Positions 15,371-23,398 of a stretch of 24,100 bases of DNA are shown here, piece by piece (position 1 is the stretch's first letter; every line of letters starts with the position of its first letter). Below the pieces are notes generated by a model, which made no database searches, had not been told where the DNA came from, and worked only from the letters and a program-made list of their open reading frames with translations. Location of the stretch: positions 1-24,100 of IMG/VR virus record IMGVR_UViG_3300010371_000113; one strand, 5' to 3'. The DNA comes from a virus. A program made the translations under genes and the position numbers.

Positions 15371-16581
15371 GTACGAACGTTCCCCCAGTCCAGATTACGG
15401 CTACCGGCCCGGTCATCCCGCAGCAGTCTGCGGTGTTGGCTGGCGTCCTGGCCGACTATAACAGCGCGTTCAATGTTACGTTGAATCCTGACAAGCGCAC
15501 CCCGCAGGGCCAGCTTGGAAGCTCCACGGCTGCCGTGGTGTCCGATGGTAACGCCATGTGGGCGTGGCTTATCAACCAGATAAACCCGGACACGGCTGAC
15601 GGGTTCATGCAAGACGCCATTGGCCGTATCTATTTCCAGACGCGCGAGCCGGGCACCCCCACAACGGTGCAGTTGCTTTGCACGGGTGCGTTCAACGTAA
15701 CCATCCCGCTGGGTGCGCAGGTCCGCGACACCAACGGCAACCGGTACGTGTGCGCGCTGGCCGGCACCATCGGGGTTAGCGGCAACATCACGCTGCCGTT
15801 CACCTGCGTCAACCTTGGCCCCACGCCATGCCCGCCCAACACCGTAACCACCATCCTGAACGGGCCAAACGGTTGGGACACGGTAAACAACCCGCTGGCC
15901 GGGGCCGTGGGCTCCAACGTTGAGTCCAGGGCAGCCTTTGAATTCCGGCGCCAGCAGTCGGTGGCCCTGAATGGTCATGGTTCCATCCAGTCGATTGGCG
16001 CGGCCGTGTTCGCGGTGCCGGGCGTCATTGACGTGTACGCCATCGAAAACTTTGAAGACATCACCGTCAACACGGGCGTGACTAACTACCCCGTGGTTGC
16101 CCACAGCATCTACGTTGCGGCCGTGGGTGGTGACCCGCAGGCTATCGGTAACGCCATCGCTAGCAAAAAGAACGATGGCAGCAACATGAACGGGAATACC
16201 ACGGTGACTATCGTGGACACTTCCTACGATACGCCACAGCCCACTTACACGTACGCGTACAACATCCCGACCAACACCGCATTTAAGTTCGCGGTGCAGA
16301 TTCAGAACAGCGCGGCCCTGCCGGCTGATATCGTCACCCAAGTCCAGCAGGCTGTGGTGAATTCGTTCATTGGCGCGGATGGTTCGAAGCGTGCGCGGAC
16401 GGGCTCCACGGTCCTGGCGGGTAAGTTCTACGCGCCTATCTCGGCCATTGGCCCGGAAGTGAACGTGGTAAACGTGTTGCTCAACCTTGCGCCCGGTTCC
16501 CCGACGCTGACCAACGTGACGCTGGGTATTGACCAGTTCCCCACGCTGCAGGCTTCGGACGTTGCGGTGACGTTGGTATGA
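15367..16581 (+). CDS. Baseplate J-like wedge protein (gp47/gpJ)
   Basis: 404 residues from a GTG that overlaps the previous TGA. Typical J-like features are LAGVLADYNSAFNVTLNPDK, a TADGFMQDAIGRIYFQTREP helix, PLGAQVRDTNGNRYVC, PLAGAVGSNVESRAAFEFRR, GSIQSIGAAVFAVPGVIDVY, SIYVAAVGGDPQAIGNAIAS and an IGPEVNVVNVLL strand near the end. These proteins form the outer wedge ring that links the hub to fibre attachment proteins. Order gp25, J, DUF2612 is the standard one. Confidence 0.88.
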   Translation: MSTNVPPVQITATGPVIPQQSAVLAGVLADYNSAFNVTLNPDKRTPQGQLGSSTAAVVSDGNAMWAWLINQINPDTADGFMQDAIGRIYFQTREPGTPTTVQLLCTGAFNVTIPLGAQVRDTNGNRYVCALAGTIGVSGNITLPFTCVNLGPTPCPPNTVTTILNGPNGWDTVNNPLAGAVGSNVESRAAFEFRRQQSVALNGHGSIQSIGAAVFAVPGVIDVYAIENFEDITVNTGVTNYPVVAHSIYVAAVGGDPQAIGNAIASKKNDGSNMNGNTTVTIVDTSYDTPQPTYTYAYNIPTNTAFKFAVQIQNSAALPADIVTQVQQAVVNSFIGADGSKRARTGSTVLAGKFYAPISAIGPEVNVVNVLLNLAPGSPTLTNVTLGIDQFPTLQASDVAVTLV

Positions 16582-17258
16582 TTAACGTAGAGCAAACAAT
16601 ACAGTCTGAGTACGCCAACAGTCCGGTGATTACGCAGCTAATCACCAACATGGACCAGTACATTGACCCCCGCGCGAACATTGACGCGTTCTACACGCTC
16701 ATCTGGAACGTGTTGACTGCGCAGGGTATCGGCCTGGACATCTGGGGCAAGATTGTTGTATTGCCAAACGGCAGGCTGCTGAAGCTGGGGTCCAACAACC
16801 AGATTTTTGGTTTCGCCAATACGGACATCCCGGCAGACTGGGCGCCGTTCAACCAAGGCACGTTCTACCCTGGCCAAGACGCCAGCACTACCTTTGCGCT
16901 GGGGGACGAAGCCTTCCGAACGCTGATACTGGCCAAGGCGTTGGCGAACATCACAGCCACCACCAGCTTGGCCCTGAACCAGCTTTTGCGCAACCTGTTC
17001 CCTGGCCGGGGGCGGGCTTACGTCGTGGACCGTGGGAAAATCAATACGGCTGCGGGTGGCATGTCCATGTCATTCGTTTTCGAGTTTAACTTATCTCAGG
17101 TAGAGTATGCGATACTCACGCAATCGGGCGTCATGCCGCACCCGGCTGGTGTGGGGTTTAACGTCATAGTGGTGCCGGCTGGTCAAATTGGCTTCGAGCA
17201 AGCCGGTTACCCGTCCGCCCCACTGAGCCAGGGCACGCTGTACGTGCCGCCAACGTAG
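16578..17258 (+). CDS. DUF2612 family baseplate protein (tail protein I / gp48-like)
   Basis: 226 residues. It matches DUF2612: an N-terminal EQTIQSEYANSPVITQLITN, NMDQYIDPRANIDAFYTLIW, VLTAQGIGLDIWGKIVVLP, a GDEAFRTLILAKALANITAT segment, LNQLLRNLFPGRGRAYVVD and a strand-rich end. By position it is the last wedge protein and probably the docking base for the fibres encoded next. It overlaps the J-like gene by 4 nt. The extreme C-terminus (QAGYPSAPLSQGTLYVPPT) is flexible and may contact the fibre. Confidence 0.85.
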   Translation: MINVEQTIQSEYANSPVITQLITNMDQYIDPRANIDAFYTLIWNVLTAQGIGLDIWGKIVVLPNGRLLKLGSNNQIFGFANTDIPADWAPFNQGTFYPGQDASTTFALGDEAFRTLILAKALANITATTSLALNQLLRNLFPGRGRAYVVDRGKINTAAGGMSMSFVFEFNLSQVEYAILTQSGVMPHPAGVGFNVIVVPAGQIGFEQAGYPSAPLSQGTLYVPPT

Positions 17259-17268
17259 GGTTTAGAGC

Positions 17269-18609
17269 ATGGGCGCACCACTTCCGCCAGTCATACCGGA
17301 GCCATTCGCCAATCAGGCGGTTGTGGGGCCATCCCCTGGCAACAAGACGGCACCCATTCCCGATACGGTCACGGACTCGTCCCTTGCGTCGTGGGCGCTG
17401 GGGTGGCAGCCCATTACCATGCAACCGGTGGCTGCGGGCGGCAAGCCCCCGAAGGGCCAGGACGTAAACGGGGTCCTGTTCGCCATCACGTCCCACAATT
17501 ACTTCACCCAAGCCGGCCAGCTTTTCCCCTGGCTGTCCGCTGTGGCCACGGCCATTGGCGGGTACGCTGTGGGCACCGTGCTGGGTAGCTCCGATGGTTC
17601 CACCGTCTGGTTCAACACCAGCGCGAATAACATGACCAACCCGGATGACCCCAGCACGGCAGCCGGCTGGGTGTCGCTGTACACCTACGGGTTTCTGACA
17701 CTCAACAGCCTGACGGGCGGAACGGTCACGCTAAACCCACAGCAGGCCGCACGGCGTTATATCATCCTCAACGGTTCGCTGGCGGGCAACCTTGCGGTGG
17801 TCGTCCCCAACACGATTGGCGGGCGCTGGCTGGTCATCAACAACACGTCCGGCTCTTTCAGCGTCACGGTACGCACGGCGTCCGGCATTGGCGTGAACGT
17901 CCCCCAAGGTGGCTTTGCCAACCCCATGGAAGTCTACGGGGACGGAACCAACATTTACCCCACGGTGGCGCCGCTGGGTGTTCCGATTTCGCAGGCCGCC
18001 ACCCCGCTGACATTGGCGGAGCGCGACAACGCGGGCCAGTTGATTGCCGCGTACTTCCTTGGAACGTCCGCTTTCGAGAATCCAGCCGGCCAGCCTATCA
18101 ACGGCCTGATTGGTCTTGGCCCCGACCAAGCCACGTTCCGCAAGTACCATACGCTGGACATGCAAGCGGCCATGAACTTGGCCAGCTTCGCGGGGCAGGT
18201 GACTGCGGGGCAGGTCCCACAGGCTGCCGTCACCCAGTACGCTGCGGCTATCCTGGCCAGCGCTGCGTTGACCGGTACGCCCACGGCCCCGACGCCCCCG
18301 CCTGGGACTTCCAACAATCAGGTGGCCACCACGGCGTTTATTACTCCGGGCGCGTCGCTGACCAGCCCCGGCTACTACAAGCTGCCGGGTGGTCTCATTG
18401 TGCAGTTTGGTGGTGCATTCAACAGCGGCACAACCATCACCTTTGGCAGCACAGGCGGAACTACGCCCATGACTATCTTGGGCGTGGTGTGTATCGCTAT
18501 AGCGGGCGGGGCCGTGCAGTGTTGGCTTTCGTCCAACCCTATTGGCACGTCTTCATTTACGGCCAACACGACAGGCGGCCAGTTCATCTTTATAGCGGTA
18601 GGGCACTAA
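17269..18609 (+). CDS. Tail fibre protein 1
   Basis: 446 residues. The first 105 residues form an attachment domain (EPFANQAVVGPSPGNKTAPI ... ATAIGGYAVGTVL) that is shared with the next gene. A beta-rich shaft follows, then a LTGTPTAPTPPPGTSNNQ hinge at about 338-355 typical of tail fibres, and a C-terminal head beginning GYYKLPGGLIVQFGG, which resembles the gp53-like fibre C-terminal domain. The tip probably contacts the receptor. There is no signal peptide and only two cysteines. It follows the DUF2612 gene after a 10-nt gap. Confidence 0.8.
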   Translation: MGAPLPPVIPEPFANQAVVGPSPGNKTAPIPDTVTDSSLASWALGWQPITMQPVAAGGKPPKGQDVNGVLFAITSHNYFTQAGQLFPWLSAVATAIGGYAVGTVLGSSDGSTVWFNTSANNMTNPDDPSTAAGWVSLYTYGFLTLNSLTGGTVTLNPQQAARRYIILNGSLAGNLAVVVPNTIGGRWLVINNTSGSFSVTVRTASGIGVNVPQGGFANPMEVYGDGTNIYPTVAPLGVPISQAATPLTLAERDNAGQLIAAYFLGTSAFENPAGQPINGLIGLGPDQATFRKYHTLDMQAAMNLASFAGQVTAGQVPQAAVTQYAAAILASAALTGTPTAPTPPPGTSNNQVATTAFITPGASLTSPGYYKLPGGLIVQFGGAFNSGTTITFGSTGGTTPMTILGVVCIAIAGGAVQCWLSSNPIGTSSFTANTTGGQFIFIAVGH

Positions 18610-18612
18610 GCC

Positions 18613-19347
18613 ATGAGTGGACAACCGGCACCCATTAAACTCGTTGAGCCATTCGCCAAGAATGCGCCCAACGGTAACGTACCGGGCGGGAAAACCAACC
18701 CGTTTCCGGTAGCGTCGCAGATACCGCTAGGGCTCCCTGGCAACGCGTCCCTGGACGACGGCTACACCCCGTTGAACATGACGCCGCTGGTGGCTGGCGG
18801 TATCCCCATGTCCGGCCCCGACACCAACGGTGTGCTGTATCTGTACGGCACCACCATTGCGGCTGTGGGCGCGGGGCAGGTGTTCCAGGCGTATGACAAC
18901 ACGTACGCCACGGCCATTGGCGGCTACGCCGTGGGCGCCATCCTGGCGGGCGTGGCCAACCCCAAAGCGTTGTTCATGTGCATCACGGCGGGGACAAACT
19001 CGGACCCCGAGACGGACCACGCCAACTGGTACTTGGTCAACGGCGCCCTGCGTAGCTCCAGCACCCCCGGTGCCGGCACGCATGCGGACAACACCGTGGG
19101 CGGCCCGTCTGACTACTTCGTGGATATCGACACCACGGGCGGCAACGTTACGCTGAACGGCTTCGTGAGCCAGCGTGACGGGCAGCGGCTGACCATCACC
19201 AACATTGGAACCAGCACGCTGACTATTGGCGCGTTCGCTGGGTCCACCAACAATCAGGTACGCTCTAGCGGAGCTATCGCGCTGTTGCAGTGGGACAGCG
19301 TCACAATCGGTTACTGCGCGGCTGTCAACAAATGGGTAATTGTATGA
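18613..19347 (+). CDS. Tail fibre protein 2 (paralog of fibre 1 N-terminus)
   Basis: 244 residues, ATG 3 nt after the previous stop. Residues 1-110 repeat the attachment domain of fibre 1: VEPFAKNAPNGNVPGGKTNP, then MTPLVAGGIPMSGPDTNGVL and ATAIGGYAVGAIL. The rest (about 140-244) is a short beta-helix-like region with DTTGGNVTLNGFVSQRDGQR and a LTITNIGTSTLTIGAFAG strand pair, ending VTIGYCAAVNKWVIV. It lacks the hinge and gp53-like tip, so it may be a connector to which another fibre binds, or a shorter fibre. It overlaps the next gene by 4 nt. Confidence 0.7.
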   Translation: MSGQPAPIKLVEPFAKNAPNGNVPGGKTNPFPVASQIPLGLPGNASLDDGYTPLNMTPLVAGGIPMSGPDTNGVLYLYGTTIAAVGAGQVFQAYDNTYATAIGGYAVGAILAGVANPKALFMCITAGTNSDPETDHANWYLVNGALRSSSTPGAGTHADNTVGGPSDYFVDIDTTGGNVTLNGFVSQRDGQRLTITNIGTSTLTIGAFAGSTNNQVRSSGAIALLQWDSVTIGYCAAVNKWVIV

Positions 19348-20732
19348 AGAAACTGTTAGCCCTTCTGGCTTTGCTCCCGGTCCTGGCCTTTGGCCAAACG
19401 GCCTTCACCAAGTACGGCCCGGCTGCTGGCATCCAGAAGAACACCGGCAGCACACCGTATGACACCGCAGCCGTGGCGGCTGACATTTACGGCCTGTGGT
19501 CGGGTACGTGTTCGTCTACTACCTTCCTGCGGGGTGACGGTGCCTGCGCCGCTCCCACGGGAACTATCACGGGCGTCAGCATCACCCCAGCGGGCGGCAT
19601 GAGCGTGACGGGCTCCCCGTGTTCTTCGGGCTCCTGTTCGTTCACGTTCTCCACCACTTTGACCGGTCCGGTAAAGGGCAACGGCAGCGCGTTCACTACA
19701 GCGCTAGCGGCTGACATTTACGGCCTGTGGTCAGGCACGTGCAATTCCACCACGTTCCTGCGGGGTGATGGAAGCTGCGCGACTGCTGGCGTAACCGTGC
19801 CGGGTTCCAACGGCCAAGTCATATACAACAGCAGCGGCGCGTTGTCGGCCAACAGCGGGTTCACTTACGACGGTTCGGGCAGCATCACGCTTGCGGGCCG
19901 TGTCCAGGCGTTGGGCACCAACAACCAGTTTGGCGCCACGTCAGCGCAGAGTTTTGGCACGAGCATAGGCGCCAGCACGGACGGCTCCCATTACGCCGTT
20001 CACACATCCGTGGACGCCAACGGCAACCAAGTTTGCTTTGGGCTGAACGTTAGCGGTAGCACACAATGCAACATCCCCACGGGTAACTTTGGCATTGGCT
20101 ACACCACGGTGTTGCCGTTCGGTATCTATCGCAACGGCGTGTCCCAACTGAGCTTCACCACTGGGGGCGCGGCAACGTTCGTGGGTTCGGCTACCGTCAA
20201 CGGCACCATGAACGCAACCACGGCTGTGCAGGTCAACGGGGTAAACGTTTGCCAGTCCACGGGCACCAACTGCCCGGCTGCTGGTTCGCCCGGTGGCACT
20301 AACGGACAGATTCAGTACAACAACAGCGGCAGCTTCGGGGGCGCAGGCTTCCTTATCGGTGCTTCTGGCGGCCTGTACTCCACTGCGCAGGCTGACAACG
20401 GCGCCAACAGCATCAACGTTTCCAACCTGTACCAATCGACCAACTGGCCCGTTGCGCGGTTCGTTGCGTGGTCAGGCACGTGCAGCAGTTCGGGGTGTAT
20501 CACCGGTAAGTCTATCGGTATATCCAGCGTGACGCGCACGGGCACCGGGCTTTATACGGTCACCCTGTCCAACGCCATGTCCAACGGTGTTTGCACGGCT
20601 AGCATTTTCGGCGTGTCCACGGCCGTGGGCATTTACGTGAACAGCAACGCCAACAGCACCACCACCGTTGAAGTCGTCAACGGTTCGGGGACTGCGGTAG
20701 ACCAGGGCTTCATGATTCAGTGCGTGAACTAA
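19344..20732 (+). CDS. Cysteine-rich fibre-like protein with Sec signal peptide
   Basis: 462 residues from the ATG at 19344 (ATGA overlap). It begins MKKLLALLALLPVLAFG with likely cleavage before Gln18: basic n-region, leucine-rich core and A-x-G cleavage box. The mature part is Gly/Ser/Thr-rich fibre-like sequence with a duplicated segment, ADIYGLWSGTC(S/N)STTFLRGDG, and two NGQ(V/I)xYNxSG motifs common in tail fibres. I count 14 cysteines, many in close pairs (PCSSGSC, CQSTGTNC, CSSSGC), against two in each upstream fibre, which fits export and disulfide formation. Function is unknown: a fibre assembled outside the cytoplasm, or a secreted or surface protein of the infected cell. Confidence 0.7.
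   Translation: MKKLLALLALLPVLAFGQTAFTKYGPAAGIQKNTGSTPYDTAAVAADIYGLWSGTCSSTTFLRGDGACAAPTGTITGVSITPAGGMSVTGSPCSSGSCSFTFSTTLTGPVKGNGSAFTTALAADIYGLWSGTCNSTTFLRGDGSCATAGVTVPGSNGQVIYNSSGALSANSGFTYDGSGSITLAGRVQALGTNNQFGATSAQSFGTSIGASTDGSHYAVHTSVDANGNQVCFGLNVSGSTQCNIPTGNFGIGYTTVLPFGIYRNGVSQLSFTTGGAATFVGSATVNGTMNATTAVQVNGVNVCQSTGTNCPAAGSPGGTNGQIQYNNSGSFGGAGFLIGASGGLYSTAQADNGANSINVSNLYQSTNWPVARFVAWSGTCSSSGCITGKSIGISSVTRTGTGLYTVTLSNAMSNGVCTASIFGVSTAVGIYVNSNANSTTTVEVVNGSGTAVDQGFMIQCVN
19476..19550 (+). repeat. 75-bp direct repeat, copy 1 (copy 2 at 19707-19781)
   Basis: It encodes AADIYGLWSGTCSSTTFLRG and the following DGACA. The second copy starts 231 bp downstream (in phase) with about ten base differences, mostly in the middle part. 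This is an internal duplication within the signal-peptide fibre-like gene. Confidence 0.8.
19707..19781 (+). repeat. 75-bp direct repeat, copy 2 (copy 1 at 19476-19550)
   Basis: Second copy of the internal duplication, encoding the same segment with CNSTTFLRGDGSCA. Both cysteines of the unit are conserved between copies, which suggests that each unit closes one disulfide. Confidence 0.8.
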
Positions 20733-20739
20733 CATTGGG

Positions 20740-20982
20740 ATGACGATTGTGGAAACGGTTGAAGTAAAAGTGGCCCGCCTGGAAACACAGGTAGCGGCCG
20801 TAAAAGAGAACGTGGTGGATATCCGCACGGACCAGAAGGCGCAAAACGCCAAGCTGTCCCAACTGTTGGAGTACCACCAGCAGCGCAAGGGCGCGCACGC
20901 TGTGCTCAAGGTGTTGGTTACGCTTGGGGGCTCCAGCGGGTTCATTGCGCTGGTGGCCCAGATTCTGGAGCACGTGAAGTGA
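20740..20982 (+). CDS. Small coiled-coil/membrane protein, putative holin (XhlA-like)
   Basis: 80 residues. Residues 1-45 form a heptad-rich helix (VEVKVARLETQVAAVKENVV, then DIRTDQKAQNAKLSQLLEYH) and residues 53-75 one membrane segment (AVLKVLVTLGGSSGFIALVAQIL). This layout is like haemolysin XhlA-type phage proteins that act with holins. It lies directly upstream of the endolysin and overlaps it by 4 nt. A GTG at 20749 is an alternative start. Holin function is inferred from layout and place. Confidence 0.6.
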   Translation: MTIVETVEVKVARLETQVAAVKENVVDIRTDQKAQNAKLSQLLEYHQQRKGAHAVLKVLVTLGGSSGFIALVAQILEHVK

Positions 20983-21431
20983 CCACGGCTGCCGTCAAGC
21001 TCTTCCAGGCTCGAAAGAAACGGGAGGAAGGGGACAAGCCCAAGCCGTATGACGACGCCACGGGTAAAGCCGTGGTGGCCCCCGTGGGTAACCTGTCGTG
21101 GGGCCGGGGCTACAACCTTATGACCTGCGGCAGCCCTGGCCTGTTTGACGCCATGGACGACTACTTGGACAACGCGTTGGACCGCGAACTGTCGGCCTTC
21201 GCGTGGTACCGGGAGCTAGACGCGGAGCCCACGCGCCAGTCCGTCATGCTGGACGTAGCGTACAACGCGGGCGTGAATGGGCTGTTGCACTTCCCCAAGA
21301 TGCTGGCGGCAGCCCACGCGCGGGACTGGGCAACGTGCGCGGCGGAGTGTAAAGTGGCGGACGCACGGTTGGACATATCACGCTATGCCCCGTTGCGCGC
21401 CCTTATTCTATCTGGAGACACCGCACTATGA
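20979..21431 (+). CDS. Endolysin, phage lysozyme (GH24-type)
   Basis: 150 residues from a GTG overlapping the upstream stop. It matches GH24 lysozymes: KREEG with Glu17 as likely acid, YDDATG with Asp26 nine residues later as in T4 (E11, D20), GNLSWGRGYNL where Ser40 stands at the usual Thr position, and LDVAYNAGVNGLLHFPKML with a C-terminal helix. The stretch KAVVAPVG between Asp and GNLS makes the spacing longer than in T4. It hydrolyses peptidoglycan at the end of infection. There is no signal peptide or SAR anchor, so it needs a holin for export. Confidence 0.85.
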   Translation: MTTAAVKLFQARKKREEGDKPKPYDDATGKAVVAPVGNLSWGRGYNLMTCGSPGLFDAMDDYLDNALDRELSAFAWYRELDAEPTRQSVMLDVAYNAGVNGLLHFPKMLAAAHARDWATCAAECKVADARLDISRYAPLRALILSGDTAL

Positions 21432-22093
21432 ACGCTTTCGTTTCGCATCTGAAGAACTACGCGGGCCATCTGATTGGCTACGTTGTTGCTGCGGCCACCA
21501 TCGTGGCTGCCGTTGACCCCACGAAGCTGAGCCCCACGGGCGCTGCCATCGTAGCCGGAGCCGGCACGGTCGTGGCCCTGGCCAACCACAGTTACAAGGC
21601 GGGCGCCGCGTCTGCCGTTCTCCAGGCCGCTGTGACGGCCCTGGAAGCTTCTGCCGGCCCTGCCAAGCTGGCTGTGGCTGCCCTGGCTGTTGGCCTGCTG
21701 GGCTTCGGTATGCACGGCTGTGCGACCGTCCAGAAGGCTGCCACGGTCGTCACGAGCCCGCAGGCTCAGCCATATATCCAGGCGGGTGCCCTGGCCGCTG
21801 TTACTGTCGCTGAAGCCCACGGCATTGCAGCGGTCCAGATTAACGCGGTGGCCAAGAAAGCCCTGGCGGCTGACCAAGGCGCCGGGGCGTCCCTGGCTGC
21901 GGTCAAGGCTGTTCTGGACGTGGAGCTTGCCAAGCTCAACCTGCCGGCTGGTGACCTGCTGGCCATCACCATCGTGGAGACGGAATTCAACGCGTACGTC
22001 CAGTCCAATATTGGACAGGACCCCACGTTGACCAAGGCGCAGGCCGCTGCGGCTGACATCTTCCAGGCCGTCATTGCGGCTACGGGCGGCTGA
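21428..22093 (+). CDS. Hydrophobic lysis-cassette protein with internal lipobox-like cysteine
   Basis: 221 residues. Hydrophobic stretches lie at about 15-29, 38-52 and 80-95. The last runs LAVAALAVGLLGFGMHGC, ending in Cys98, and is followed by a hydrophilic alanine-rich helix region (110-221) similar to small lipoproteins I recall from phage lysis regions (AAVQINAVAKKALAADQGAG, LAKLNLPAGDLLAI). It looks like a membrane (holin-like) segment fused to a lipoprotein-like segment. The bases before Cys (M-H-G) are a poor lipobox. It could be a holin, an outer-membrane-directed spanin-like protein, or both. It overlaps both neighbours. Confidence 0.5.
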   Translation: MNAFVSHLKNYAGHLIGYVVAAATIVAAVDPTKLSPTGAAIVAGAGTVVALANHSYKAGAASAVLQAAVTALEASAGPAKLAVAALAVGLLGFGMHGCATVQKAATVVTSPQAQPYIQAGALAAVTVAEAHGIAAVQINAVAKKALAADQGAGASLAAVKAVLDVELAKLNLPAGDLLAITIVETEFNAYVQSNIGQDPTLTKAQAAAADIFQAVIAATGG

Positions 22094-22494
22094 TGTTTTT
22101 CACTCGATTCACCAGTGACGATGGCCCCGGACCTGACTTGTGGACGGTCCGGGCGCCATTGGTGTGGGATGACCCCGTATACGGTCACCTAGTCGTCCCT
22201 GCCGGCTTTGTCACCGACTTGGCCAGCATCCCCCGGCTGTTCCGAAACCTGCCGTTCCTTGACCCCAACGGGCTGTCCAGGCGGCCCGCCGTGGTCCATG
22301 ACTGGCTGTACGGTTCGGTTGAGGGCCGGGCGCACGGTAAGGAATTCGCTGATAACTTCTTGCGGGCTGCGCTTCTGTCCGAAGGCGCGAGCCCAGCCGT
22401 TGCCCAAACCTTTTTCCTTGCGGTTCATCTGTTCGGCTCCGGCCCGTGGGATGACGACGGCGTCAAACTCGCACGGGCCAACGTGTTGCCCTAG
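22093..22494 (+). CDS. DUF1353 family protein
   Basis: 133 residues; the ATG overlaps the previous TGA (TGATG). It matches DUF1353: VVPAGFVTDLASIPRLFRNL, then RPAVVHDWLYGS, a HGKEFADNFLRAALLSEGAS segment and VHLFGSGPW. The conserved His-Asp (HDWLY) and downstream Asp suggest a metal or catalytic site, but no activity is established that I know of. The family is common at the end of phage structural or lysis regions. Its stop is interlocked with the stop of the convergent gene. Confidence 0.85.
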   Translation: MFFTRFTSDDGPGPDLWTVRAPLVWDDPVYGHLVVPAGFVTDLASIPRLFRNLPFLDPNGLSRRPAVVHDWLYGSVEGRAHGKEFADNFLRAALLSEGASPAVAQTFFLAVHLFGSGPWDDDGVKLARANVLP

Positions 22495-23351
22495 AACCCG
22501 TCCGCGCAGATTGGCCCGATACCAGCGGCCACTGACTCGGCGTTTTCCAGCTTCCGCCCACACACTCCGCATGTACCTGTGAGCTTGCCGTACGCGATTA
22601 CAGCGGCCTTGGGGTCCGCCAGGATGGCGCGCAACTGGTCCACGCATTTCCCGCTGTACGTCTTGCCAGGGGCTTGGCGGCCATACTTCTGTTGCTGGCC
22701 GTACTCCGCCGCGTCGGACACAAACACCCAGCCGGCCCACTTGCCAGGGGCTTCCGGTTTCTTCACCAGCAGCTTTAGCCGGGTGTCACCGTCCGGCACC
22801 GCGTACCGGCCAGCCGGCAGGGCGGACAAGTCCAGGCCGCTGCCCTCCGGCTCCGCCTTGGCCGCTTCAACAGCCCGCGCCTTGGCCCTGGCCGCGTCGG
22901 ACTCCATGGCGTTGTATGCGGCGTTAAGCTGGCCTTCGCTCATGCTGCCCTTGTTGGCCAACCGCTCCAGGCAGTTGCGCGCGAAGTCCCAACGCTGTTC
23001 ACGCTGGCGCAGGTAGTCAATGACGGCCCGGTGTTCCTCAATGTACGCGTTGCGGGCGTCCTGTTCCTTCTGCACGTTGGCCTGCTTCGTGGCCTTGGCC
23101 TTCTCCACGCGTTCGTTCATCCCGTGGGATACCCGGCCCGTACCGTGGCAACGGAAACAGTCACCAACCACCCGGCCCGTGAACTTCGAGCGGAACACCC
23201 CCGAACCGTTGCACGCGCGGCACTTGTCCTGCTCAATCGCGCGCTGGGGGTCCTTGGTGGCGTAGTTGACTTGCGCGTCCAAGAAGGTTGGCTCCGCGTC
23301 AAGGTTGCCTTCTAAGTCTGAGAAGTTCGTTTCCACGCTGGCGGGCTCCAC
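22491..23351 (-). CDS. Zinc-motif protein with DnaJ-like CxxCxGxG pair and DUF6011 end
   Basis: 286 residues from a GTG at 23351. Residues 44-71 hold two C-x2-C-x-G-x-G half sites (CRACNGSG and CFRCHGTG; Cys44, 47, 65, 68), which together build one DnaJ-type zinc site. Residues 75-175 are charged and helical, probably coiled coil. Residues 180-255 are a beta-rich domain with GRYAVPDGDTRLKLLVKK and KWAGWVFVSD. The end, CGVCGRKLENAESVAAGIGP followed by IC, is the DUF6011 pattern with three cysteines. No J domain is present. A nucleic-acid or protein-binding role next to the polymerase is plausible but unproven. It has its own promoter-like sequence upstream and no clear Shine-Dalgarno. Confidence 0.75.
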   Translation of the reverse strand: MEPASVETNFSDLEGNLDAEPTFLDAQVNYATKDPQRAIEQDKCRACNGSGVFRSKFTGRVVGDCFRCHGTGRVSHGMNERVEKAKATKQANVQKEQDARNAYIEEHRAVIDYLRQREQRWDFARNCLERLANKGSMSEGQLNAAYNAMESDAARAKARAVEAAKAEPEGSGLDLSALPAGRYAVPDGDTRLKLLVKKPEAPGKWAGWVFVSDAAEYGQQQKYGRQAPGKTYSGKCVDQLRAILADPKAAVIAYGKLTGTCGVCGRKLENAESVAAGIGPICADGF

Positions 23352-23368
23352 TGGGTTACTGTGGGGCC

Positions 23369-23398
23369 ATTGTAGTCATCACCTGACGGACGCGTCAA
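23369..23398 (-). promoter_or_regulatory. Sigma70-like promoter for the zinc-motif gene
   Basis: On the minus strand TTGACG (23398-23393) and TACAAT (23374-23369) each match the consensus in 5 of 6 positions with an 18-bp spacer. Transcription would begin near 23362, about 10 nt before the GTG, giving an almost leaderless message. The -35 region overlaps inverted repeats (GACGC 23407-23403 with GCGTC 23393-23389, and TGACG/CGTCA pairs), which could form an operator. The remaining bases of the 65-nt gap hold no other clear signal. Confidence 0.6.

Noticed and set aside
19290-19343. Upstream start for the signal-peptide protein
   Set aside because: The ATG at 19344 forms the ATGA overlap and gives a perfect signal peptide; the extension is inside the fibre 2 gene.
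22579-23016. Plus-strand frames opposite the zinc-motif gene
   Set aside because: The minus-strand gene has ordered cysteine motifs and a promoter; the plus frames are Ser/Arg/Ala-rich shadows.
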